Source: Gilliamella sp. App6-5 (GTDB lineage: Bacteria; Pseudomonadota; Gammaproteobacteria; Enterobacterales; Orbaceae). From it: DNA of 64,000 bases. The notes under the pieces are model-generated. The model saw only the letters and a list, made by a program, of their open reading frames with translations. It was not told the DNA's origin and did not search any database. The DNA lies in contig NZ_LZGT01000038.1 of assembly GCF_001690525.1 (NCBI RefSeq), positions 62,001 to 126,000 of the forward strand. The letters run 5' to 3'. A program made the position numbers and the translations under genes. The first letter of the stretch is position 1, and each line of letters begins with the position of its first letter. Shown piece after piece: positions 19,554-27,100 of this stretch.

Positions 19554-21335
19554 TTACCAAGATGGTAATTTAAATAATCTTCCTTGTATTCCTTCATCAT
19601 GTAATACCAATGCAATTTCATCTTTATTAAAGAAAATATTGTTATCAAGTGGAATATCTGAATCAATTACAGTAATAATTTGTTGAATACCTAAAATAGA
19701 ATATTGCCTTATCACATTCAGAAGATTGATCTTTGTTCTGTCATCTAAAGATTCAAATATCCCATCATGATAAACAAAACGAGGAAAATTATCTTTAAGA
19801 TGAGCGCGTAATATAGCTAAATCAAAAGCCACACATAATAATTTTTTATAAGTATGCCCATCATCAGCACTTGTTGAATAACCAGCTTCATCTAAAATAT
19901 CAGCACTAAAGTCAAGATGACCTTCTCGATTAATTTTGACATTAAGTAATGCTTTTCGAGAAATAACATCTTCAATAATGCGACTGAAATACAACCTAAT
20001 TTCTGAAAATAAACTTGTTTCCTGTTTATTTTGCATCTCTAAATCTTTTTCCATATCAATTTGAATTTTTTGATATTTTTCATTTAACTGCCTAATTTCA
20101 GTCCTAAGCTCTTGCAATTTGTGAATAAACTCTTTTTGCCTTTCTAAAAAAGCAATATCAGCTTTTAAGGTAATTAAATCATTAGATATTTGTTTATATT
20201 TATCAAAAATATCTGTTTCACCTAAAAATGATAAAGTTTGTGTTCTTTCTTCACCTAATTGCAATAAGGTTTGATTAATATCTATTAACTCTTTTTTTAT
20301 TGATGATAGTTCTTCTTTTAAATATTTATGTCGTTCTTCCGTAATCGCGCGGTTAAACTTAATAAGTTGATTAAAATCTTTTTTTAATTGCTTAGGGAAA
20401 AGAATCCCGACTTCTTTGTATAAGCTTTCGGCCTTATCAGGATCAAATAATATTTGTTGTTTTTGTAAAGATAATTCTATCTTTTTTCGATTAAACTCTA
20501 ATGAATAACGTCTTTTATTTAATGTGGCTATTTTCAAATCTAATTCATCAATGAGTTTTTTTGTTTTTACTTGATCTACTGAATGAAAATCAAACTGATC
20601 CAATAGCCGTTGTCGCTCATTAACATCTTGTTGTTTTAATAATAAGAGCCCATCAATCCGACTAATATCTTCAATTGAACCGCCCAACTCTTTTTGTACT
20701 ATATCTTCTCTATTTCTTGCATCCTTAAGTTGAGATTCAAGTTCATAGTGTTTTGTAATTAAATCAGAATTAAAACCAAGAATATGAGCAAGAAAGGGTT
20801 TCCAGTCTTTATGTTTAGATGCAAATTTTCTTAATTGAAAAACATTACGATAATCATCTTGAGAACGTAATAAATAACCTAATATTTTGCGATAAGGCCA
20901 TGGTTTGAGGCAGTAAAAATTCAATATACTATCTAAAATTTCTTTCGCTTTATCAAATGGCACATTTTCATGATCCCAATTCGTTAATTGAGTAAAATCT
21001 TGGTGTGAATCGTTATGTTTCTTTATACTGATACGAGCTGCATTAGTGACACCTCGACGAATAGTGAGGTAAGAACCATCTTCTAATTCTAATTCTAAAA
21101 AAAATACAAATTGGTTAAACAACTGTTCATGCTTAAATAAAAAGAATTCTGATTTTTTTTGAGATAAAAAACAAAAATCAAGTAATTTGCCTAACGTCGA
21201 TTTACCTAAATTATGGGTATCTTTTTTCTTATTTTCAGGCAAACGGATTTCAGCTTGAATTACGTTCAAACCTGATGAAAAAATAATTGTTTCAAATAAA
21301 TCTGGTTTATTTGAATATAATTTAGATAGTTTCAT
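19554..21335 (-). CDS. ABC-3C system SMC-like ATPase (DUF2326)
   Basis: 593 residues with split ABC-ATPase architecture. An N-terminal P-loop HNLGKSTLGK (about residue 42-51) is followed by long coiled coils (about 190-420), then C-terminal Walker B-like FVYHDGIFESLDD and ITVIDSD. Family DUF2326 proteins are the ATPase component of ABC three-component (ABC-3C) biological-conflict systems. It overlaps the middle component by 14 bp and is the third gene of a tight operon. In this class the ATPase is thought to sense invasion and license the effector component. Codon use is AT-rich like the neighbours. Confidence 0.85.
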   Translation of the reverse strand: MKLSKLYSNKPDLFETIIFSSGLNVIQAEIRLPENKKKDTHNLGKSTLGKLLDFCFLSQKKSEFFLFKHEQLFNQFVFFLELELEDGSYLTIRRGVTNAARISIKKHNDSHQDFTQLTNWDHENVPFDKAKEILDSILNFYCLKPWPYRKILGYLLRSQDDYRNVFQLRKFASKHKDWKPFLAHILGFNSDLITKHYELESQLKDARNREDIVQKELGGSIEDISRIDGLLLLKQQDVNERQRLLDQFDFHSVDQVKTKKLIDELDLKIATLNKRRYSLEFNRKKIELSLQKQQILFDPDKAESLYKEVGILFPKQLKKDFNQLIKFNRAITEERHKYLKEELSSIKKELIDINQTLLQLGEERTQTLSFLGETDIFDKYKQISNDLITLKADIAFLERQKEFIHKLQELRTEIRQLNEKYQKIQIDMEKDLEMQNKQETSLFSEIRLYFSRIIEDVISRKALLNVKINREGHLDFSADILDEAGYSTSADDGHTYKKLLCVAFDLAILRAHLKDNFPRFVYHDGIFESLDDRTKINLLNVIRQYSILGIQQIITVIDSDIPLDNNIFFNKDEIALVLHDEGIQGRLFKLPSW

Positions 21336-21576
21336 TTATCCCCACATATTCGATTGAATCAGTTTTTGCATGATACTCAACTAACCCTAATAAAAAAAGA
21401 AGATTAAGCGCAGGTAGAAATAAAAAATGTCCACCTTCAACGGATTTTTTAGCATATTCTAATAAACTATCATACTTTTTTAGTCTCTTTTTCTTAATAT
21501 AAGTAAGCAATAAAAAAGACATGTTAATAATAGTCTTATCCGGATGAGTATGTTTATTGGGTCTTAGCATCTTCAT
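21322..21576 (-). CDS. ABC-3C middle component (MC6-type)
   Basis: 84-residue helical protein starting MKMLRPNKHTHPDKTI, a recognisable signature of ABC-3C middle component 6. It probably adopts a small winged-helix fold (LLEYAKKS, LFLPALNLLFLLGLVEY) linking the ATPase to the effector. Its ends overlap both neighbours (23 bp upstream, 14 bp downstream), so the three genes are translationally coupled. Confidence 0.8.
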   Translation of the reverse strand: MKMLRPNKHTHPDKTIINMSFLLLTYIKKKRLKKYDSLLEYAKKSVEGGHFLFLPALNLLFLLGLVEYHAKTDSIEYVGINETI

Positions 21577-22528
21577 TCTTACCTATATCACAACTCCAAT
21601 ACATAAAAAACAACATGACATTCACTAATCGTTTATGTTTAACTTGTCTTAAAATTGGGTCTCTATCAACTAATAACTTTGATAAGTAATTCATTATGTC
21701 ATCAAAAGTCTGATAATCTTTTCTTTTTGCAATAATATTTAAACAAAACTCATTTGCAGCAAGATCATAACGTTCACGTAATTCACTATTTTCAGCTAAA
21801 GATAGAAAAGATTCAATTTCATTAACATCTTTGAGGTAACGCCGCTTAAGCTCATTAGCATAAGCCTCAGTCATATTATTTAGCTGATTTTTTCTAGCAT
21901 AAGTGGTTCGCTCAATATTGATATCGGTTAAACTTCTTTCAAGTGTTCGCGCTTGATTTGCAAATGCCTGGATAACTTCTGCTAAATCGTCAGGACTAAC
22001 AATTAACGGACTATCGATAGGATCTAGTTCAGCGATTCTCATTATTTCAGGATATCGTTTAAGATAAAGTTCTATCTGATTAATATCTATGATCTTTACT
22101 GATACTATATCGACTTCAATATAGTCTGAAATCGTTTTACATATTTCACTCTCTGCATTACCAGTTAAACGACGATTAGTAAACAAGACATAATTATCTA
22201 GCTCGCCTTGATCTTTTAACTTTTTGATACGAATCAGTTCACCACCAATCACGGTATTTGGGTTAGTTTTCTTTTCTTTATTATAAAAATCAGATTCAGA
22301 GCAATTACGATTATAGCCATTAGTATGTTTGGCTTGAATAATTGTTGTTCCAACCCAAGGTGAACTTCTACTGGGAAATAATTCGGCAGTACCAATAAAT
22401 TTAGCGTCTCGCCCACCATCAGGCCCCTTAGCAAATCCTTGTGTAGAAATACCCATTATATGTTGGCAGATAACAACAACTAATTTTTCAAATTGCTCAT
22501 CACTCATATCTTCATAAGCATATTTCAT
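21554..22528 (-). CDS. ABC-3C third component with restriction-endonuclease-like domain
   Basis: 324 residues from the ATG at 22528 (AAGGA 11 bases upstream; an upstream TTG would add 11 residues without a ribosome site). Residues 1-180 look like a PD-(D/E)xK nuclease: FEKLVVVICQHIMG helix, KGPDGGRDAKF (catalytic D41) and TTIIQAKHT (Q65, K67). The C-terminal half is helical, as in ABC-3C C-terminal domains. It is first gene of the ABC-3C operon and the likely DNA-cutting effector. Confidence 0.8.
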   Translation of the reverse strand: MKYAYEDMSDEQFEKLVVVICQHIMGISTQGFAKGPDGGRDAKFIGTAELFPSRSSPWVGTTIIQAKHTNGYNRNCSESDFYNKEKKTNPNTVIGGELIRIKKLKDQGELDNYVLFTNRRLTGNAESEICKTISDYIEVDIVSVKIIDINQIELYLKRYPEIMRIAELDPIDSPLIVSPDDLAEVIQAFANQARTLERSLTDINIERTTYARKNQLNNMTEAYANELKRRYLKDVNEIESFLSLAENSELRERYDLAANEFCLNIIAKRKDYQTFDDIMNYLSKLLVDRDPILRQVKHKRLVNVMLFFMYWSCDIGKNEDAKTQ

Positions 22529-22638
22529 AAAATGTGTATTCCTTGCTACTAAAAATTTCAAATATTATAACTGTGTTTATATACATGACAATAATAAGCT
22601 TATTATTTTACGAGACAGTTCACATTTTTTGAAACTCA

Positions 22639-23352
22639 TTACTCTTTCATCGTTTTCTTTTTCAGAATTTTTTGTACTTCTTTAGCATCAATTTCCATAA
22701 TTGTAGCTATTTGTTCAATGGAACTATCTTTTTGAGATAGTGCATGTACTAACCTTTCTTTTTGCTCTCGTTCATGCTTTGCGACCAGTTTTGCAGTTCT
22801 AGCTTTTTCCTCAGCAGTTTTTACTTTATCATTTGCTACCGCCAACTTCTCTTTCGCAATTTGCTTTTCTTGTTTACGAATGCGTTCAACCACTTGGTAA
22901 GTCGGAACATATTTCAGGCTTTGTTCGAGTTCTTCCATAAGTTTTATGCTGCGAAAGCTGATATAGGTTTTTGGGGTGATAATTAAGTGGTCGGTAAGTT
23001 CGATATTTAAAATATGGGCAACTTGAATTAAGCGGTCGGTGATGTCTTTATCGGCCGCTGAGGGGATCAGCGATCCGGACGGGTGATTATGCACCAAAAT
23101 CACGCGAGAGGCGTTTTTCATCACCGCAACACGAAATACGTTCATTGGCTCAATGTTGACCGATTTATACGATCCAAGCGCAATTAGTTCAATATACAGG
23201 ATATAACCGGCTTGATTCATACCAATAATCCAAAGATGTTCCTTTTCTTGGTCGATCTTGTTTTCACGCAATAACACACGTTGCATAATACTGTACACGT
23301 CGTCCGTGCTTTCAATATAGCGTTTGTCATGTTTGGTTAGTTTAATATCCAT
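22639..23352 (-). CDS. RadC-family JAB/MPN domain protein
   Basis: 237 residues from the ATG at 23352 (AAGG nine bases upstream). Residues 1-140 carry the RadC/JAMM domain with VHNHPSGSLIPSAADKDI near residue 85 (HxHPxG...PSxxD metal motif). From 145 on a charged coiled coil (KEKLAVANDKVKTAEEKAR) leads to a C-terminal helix pair IEQIATIMEIDAKEVQKIL, resembling the tails of PD-(D/E)xK transposases. It lacks the N-terminal HhH domain of chromosomal RadC, as is typical of island- and plasmid-borne copies. Role unknown. A decayed copy of its 5' end and promoter is at 42882-43030. Confidence 0.85.
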   Translation of the reverse strand: MDIKLTKHDKRYIESTDDVYSIMQRVLLRENKIDQEKEHLWIIGMNQAGYILYIELIALGSYKSVNIEPMNVFRVAVMKNASRVILVHNHPSGSLIPSAADKDITDRLIQVAHILNIELTDHLIITPKTYISFRSIKLMEELEQSLKYVPTYQVVERIRKQEKQIAKEKLAVANDKVKTAEEKARTAKLVAKHEREQKERLVHALSQKDSSIEQIATIMEIDAKEVQKILKKKTMKE

Positions 23353-23460
23353 CTTATCGCCTTGTAAAATCACACAAAAAATAATATAGCATATTCTGTT
23401 TATGCAGGGCAGTGGTTAATCAAATAATTCCACCTGTTCAGTTTTTAGGTTATATTATTT

Positions 23461-23493
23461 GTAAAAAATATTCAGGAGTCTATACCGTTTCAA
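23461..23493 (+). repeat. 33-bp direct repeat, copy A
   Basis: Begins GTAAAAAATATTCAGGA and ends CTATACCGTTTCAA. It is 32/33 identical to copy B at 24271-24303. A and B bracket the DUF746-like gene. A third, inverted copy without the insert lies at 42849-42881. Confidence 0.9.
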
Positions 23494-23506
23494 AGGAGGA
23501 TTAACA

Positions 23507-24256
23507 ATGTATCACTCTATTTTACCCAACGAGCAGCATTCTGCTGCTGAGCGATTTTTGCAACGAGTGCCAGTGTTAATCGCAACAAGTCCATTATGTC
23601 GACGCCTTAAGCCTATCGCATTACTGATTGATATTGCGCCCATGACATTAATTGCTCTGCCACATAGCTTGATTGCCAATAAATTTAACCTGTCACCGCG
23701 AGCTGCTCAAAGGCGAGATAACGTTATTCGTCATTGGTTAGCGCAGTATGAGCCTGATCTTTATCAAGCGGTACTTAACCTTATACAATCGATGCCGGCA
23801 GAAGTGTCTCGACAAGCTCAGGCATTTAAGTCATGGCTGGCCGAGCTACTTGATACGTCAGATATGCCTTGCGATTATTGTGGATCGCTAAGCACAGTTC
23901 GCATTGGGCACCGTCTTAATTTTCGTTGCCGAACTTGTCGCCGAACGTTTAATCCACTCAAAAAGTATTATCTTGATAAGTTATCTCATTGTGAACGGTG
24001 GTTGCCTTTTATTGATTTATTGCTACAAGGTGAAACATTTAAAACCATTAACCAGCAATTGGGAATCAATACCGATACCGCCGCTAAGTGGCAACGTTAT
24101 TTTTTAGGAATAATGGAATTACAAGGATTTTTAGTATTGGCTAACTATTGTCAAATAAAGCGACGCCAACGTTGCCGTCAAATATGGTTAGACATTCACA
24201 CAGGTGACACGTTTTTACTCGCTGGCAAATCGCATTTTAGATCTAAATCATCGTAA
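23507..24256 (+). CDS. Zinc-ribbon (DUF746-like) protein, likely mobile unit
   Basis: 249 residues. A CDYC...CRTC zinc ribbon at about 124-145 (CGSLSTVRIGHRLNFRCRTCRRTFN) is followed by a helix-turn-helix-like stretch (GETFKTINQQLGINTDTAAKWQRYF), the combination seen at the N-terminus of IS1/IS1595-type transposases and in DUF746 proteins. No DDE catalytic domain follows, so it cannot be a complete transposase. A strong AAGGAGG ribosome site lies inside the spacer after repeat A. Flanking direct repeats and an empty paralogous site indicate that the gene entered as a unit. Confidence 0.7.
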   Translation: MYHSILPNEQHSAAERFLQRVPVLIATSPLCRRLKPIALLIDIAPMTLIALPHSLIANKFNLSPRAAQRRDNVIRHWLAQYEPDLYQAVLNLIQSMPAEVSRQAQAFKSWLAELLDTSDMPCDYCGSLSTVRIGHRLNFRCRTCRRTFNPLKKYYLDKLSHCERWLPFIDLLLQGETFKTINQQLGINTDTAAKWQRYFLGIMELQGFLVLANYCQIKRRQRCRQIWLDIHTGDTFLLAGKSHFRSKSS

Positions 24257-24270
24257 TGTTTAATGCGGTT

Positions 24271-24303
24271 GTAAAAAATATTCAGGATTCTATACCGTTT
24301 CAA
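24271..24303 (+). repeat. 33-bp direct repeat, copy B
   Basis: Same orientation as copy A at 23461-23493 with a single mismatch; begins 14 bp after the stop of the DUF746-like gene. The sequence beyond it matches the far side of the empty site near 42800-42848. Confidence 0.9.
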
Positions 24304-24307
24304 TCAT

Positions 24308-24332
24308 AAATCATTATGCTCAATGATTTTTT
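24308..24332 (+). terminator. Terminator after DUF746-like gene
   Basis: AAATCATT and AATGATTT form an 8-bp stem with loop ATGCTC and run into a T tract. Confidence 0.7.
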
Positions 24333-24412
24333 AATGGTAATAGGCAAAGGGCTTTAAAAGCGTTAAAAATTCAGATATAAAGTAAAATAAATAACCTAAA
24401 GGAATAGTTGCA

Positions 24413-25168
24413 ATGCAAAACCGCATAAAACAAAAGTTAGCAGAATTAGCACAACAACATAATATCCATATACTTTACGCCTGTGAATCAGGTAGTCGGG
24501 CGTGGGGGTTTCCATCGCCGAATAGTGATTATGATGTGCGTTTTATTTATGTGCATCGGTTTGAGAAATACTTAGCTATTGATAATCCTGCTTCACATTT
24601 AACTTTTCCTATTGATGATGAGCTGGATTTGCATGGTTGGGATTTAAAAAAGACTTTACAATTGATCCGCAAATCAAATACTACCCCGTTTGAATGGTTG
24701 CAATCACCCATTATTTATCAACAAAATGCACCAATTGCTAACCAATTATGGCAACTTTGTGCTGATTTTTTTAATGCTCGTGGCAATATTCATCACTATT
24801 TAGGGATTGCTAAAAGCGCCTTACAAAGCAGTGAAGGGCAGCAGATCGGTGTCAAAAAACTGTTTTATGTATTAAGACCATTATTATGTGCCAAATGGTG
24901 TTTAGAAAAACAGCAAATCGCCCCCATGGACATTACGCCATTATTGACACTATTACCTAATGAGTTAAGCCAGCAAATCAATGATATTATTGCCTTAAAA
25001 GCAACCATGACTGAATCAACGCCTATCACTATCGATCCAGAAATCTTATTGTTTATTGAACAATCCATGAGTGAGGTTAGCGAAAGCGTACAAGCTATTG
25101 CTGAACAACATTTTAAATCTGATAAGTTAGATCACTTTTTTATACAAACATTGATGAGCTTAAAATAA
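24413..25168 (+). CDS. RlaP-type nucleotidyltransferase, short form
   Basis: 251-residue DNA-polymerase-beta-superfamily nucleotidyltransferase (PF10127-like, RNA-ligase-associated RlaP). The active site is ESGSRAWGF...NSDYDVRFIYV (GS and DxD, about residues 25-45) with a third acidic residue in DELDLHGWD. The helical C-terminus is typical. The family was proposed by others to take part in RNA repair alongside RNA ligases, presumably adding nucleotides to or modifying damaged ends. It lies 14 bp ahead of a second family member and in the same island as rtcB. Confidence 0.82.
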   Translation: MQNRIKQKLAELAQQHNIHILYACESGSRAWGFPSPNSDYDVRFIYVHRFEKYLAIDNPASHLTFPIDDELDLHGWDLKKTLQLIRKSNTTPFEWLQSPIIYQQNAPIANQLWQLCADFFNARGNIHHYLGIAKSALQSSEGQQIGVKKLFYVLRPLLCAKWCLEKQQIAPMDITPLLTLLPNELSQQINDIIALKATMTESTPITIDPEILLFIEQSMSEVSESVQAIAEQHFKSDKLDHFFIQTLMSLK

Positions 25169-25182
25169 GACAGGAATACAAG

Positions 25183-26244
25183 ATGACAATCGATGATTTA
25201 AAAGCACAAAACTTAATCTTATTTGAAGTCATCAGCGGTAGCCGTGCATTTGGTTTAGCCACTGAAACATCTGATACCGATATCAAAGGCGTTTTTTATC
25301 TACCTAAAGATAAATTCTATGGAATTGATTATATTCCACAAATTAGTAATGAAACCAATGATATTGTTTATTATGAATTAGGACGATTTGTGGAGCTGTT
25401 ACTGAAAAACAACCCGAATATTTTAGAAGTGTTAGCCTCGGATCCAAGCTGTATTGTTTATCAGCATCCAATAATGCAGCATTTGACACTCGATCTGTTT
25501 TTATCCAAACAGACCAAGCAGACCTTTGCCCACTATGCCATGTCGCAAATAAAAAAAGCTAAAGGATTAAATAAGAAGATTAATAATCCCGTTGCCGTAA
25601 CACGTAAAACCGTGCTGGATTTTTGCTATATTATTGAAGATCAGCGGGCTTATCCATTAAATGATTGGCTAACTGAGCATAGTTTTAAACAACATTTATG
25701 TGGATTGGTAAATGTGCGGCATGGACGGGATTTATATGCCCTGTTTTACGATCCATTGGGCAGTTGTGGTTATCATGGCATAGTACAACAGCAAGATTCG
25801 ACCGAGCTTTGTTTATCTTCCGTAAAAATAGATACCCCTGTGACAGCTTATTTAAGTTTTAATCGTGATGGTTTTTCATCGCATTGCCGTGACTATAAAG
25901 CCTATTGGCAATGGGTCGAAAAGCGTAATGAACAGCGTTATCAAAATAATATTAAAAGTGGCAATGATTTTGATGCAAAAAATATGATGCATACTATTCG
26001 CTTATTGCAAGTAGCGCATGAAATTATGACACAAGGCACAATAACCAATAAACGAGCTAATCGCGATGAGCTGCTTGCAATTAAAAATGGTCAATTAAGT
26101 TATGATGAGATTATGCATATTGCAGAAACACTGTTAAGCAAAATTGAAACCGCATCAATTACTTCAATATTGCCAGACATGCCTAATTTTACTAAAGCGA
26201 TTGCGCAGTTGGTAAAAATGCGTGAATGTTTATATAACCATTAA
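25183..26244 (+). CDS. RlaP-type nucleotidyltransferase, long form
   Basis: 353 residues, same superfamily: EVISGSRAFGLATETSDTDIKGVFYLP (GSxxFG and DxD, residues 16-42) and YYELGRFVELLLKNNPNILEVL. A conserved central region VNVRHGRDLYALFYDPLG and a C-terminal helical bundle follow. It is translated 14 bp after the short form with AGGA before the ATG, so the two form an operon and may act as a heteromer or on successive steps. Substrate unknown; the RNA-repair assignment rests on family and neighbourhood. Confidence 0.82.
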   Translation: MTIDDLKAQNLILFEVISGSRAFGLATETSDTDIKGVFYLPKDKFYGIDYIPQISNETNDIVYYELGRFVELLLKNNPNILEVLASDPSCIVYQHPIMQHLTLDLFLSKQTKQTFAHYAMSQIKKAKGLNKKINNPVAVTRKTVLDFCYIIEDQRAYPLNDWLTEHSFKQHLCGLVNVRHGRDLYALFYDPLGSCGYHGIVQQQDSTELCLSSVKIDTPVTAYLSFNRDGFSSHCRDYKAYWQWVEKRNEQRYQNNIKSGNDFDAKNMMHTIRLLQVAHEIMTQGTITNKRANRDELLAIKNGQLSYDEIMHIAETLLSKIETASITSILPDMPNFTKAIAQLVKMRECLYNH

Positions 26245-26376
26245 TGATATCACTCGATAATAACGATTTTTGATCGAATCATAAAAAATTAGAAATAACG
26301 CAATTGGTTATTTCTAATGTATCTCATTTTGTTGATGGTATTTTACTTCCTAAGCTAACCTAATTTGGATATTAAA

Positions 26377-26925
26377 TTATTTTAATTCCGCTTTTTTGGT
26401 TTCTTTTCTTTCTTTTAGCGCTTTTAATTCAAATTCCCAAACCTGCCAAAAATCCATGTTTGTTGGTTCTAATATATTCATTTCGTGATTAAATTTTACA
26501 ATATCACGACTTTCGTTAACACAATACATATCGGCATCATTAATAATTTTCAAAATTGGGATTGCTTTAAGCCCTGTTTCCTGCATAAATTGATGAGCAA
26601 CAAAATCAAGTCTCATCCAATCAGCACTTAATTTAGAAGCCGTATAAGTATGAAAACCATATAAAAATGTCCAAAAAGGTCCTACATCCATTGCTTGTGG
26701 ACGACGCCAGATCTCTTCTTTTGCTTCAATATAAATTCCTCTATGGAGGATAACATCACAATCCTCAGCAAGTAAATGAGCGACATATTCTTCAGGAAAC
26801 TTCATTGCTAAACTATTTTCAATATTGCGGATATCTTGCAACACTATTTTATCTTCAGCCATTGGAAAAACACAATAGTCACGGTCTAAATACTGGTTCA
26901 TTAATAAAAGCGTTTTATCTTCCAT
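26377..26925 (-). CDS. SMI1/KNR4 (SUKH) family protein
   Basis: 182 residues from the third of three consecutive ATGs, which has the best spacing to AGAGGA. Family features: IENSLAMKFPEEYVAHLLAEDCDVILHRG near residues 35-65 and a conserved Trp/Phe-rich core (GPFWTFLYGFHTYTASK). SUKH proteins are mostly immunity proteins of polymorphic toxin systems. No toxin gene is adjacent, so it is an orphan or serves elsewhere. Charged C-terminal tail. Confidence 0.75.
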   Translation of the reverse strand: MEDKTLLLMNQYLDRDYCVFPMAEDKIVLQDIRNIENSLAMKFPEEYVAHLLAEDCDVILHRGIYIEAKEEIWRRPQAMDVGPFWTFLYGFHTYTASKLSADWMRLDFVAHQFMQETGLKAIPILKIINDADMYCVNESRDIVKFNHEMNILEPTNMDFWQVWEFELKALKERKETKKAELK

Positions 26926-27060
26926 CATCATTCCTCTTTAATTTTTTTATATTTACCCATTTTTTAAACAAAATATTATAACTTTTAGGCTAATTTTTAA
27001 AAGGTTTTTTAATTAAATCGATCAACTGGTTGGCATTAAAAATGGGTAATTATCATACAT

Positions 27061-27091
27061 AAAAATGGGCAGCCTTTTATTGATTGCCCAT
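27061..27091 (-). terminator. Terminator of the tre operon
   Basis: On the minus strand ATGGGCA and TGCCCAT form a 7-bp stem that runs into TTTTTATG. It lies directly after the treC stop. Confidence 0.75.
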
Positions 27092-27100
27092 ATCGCTTGC

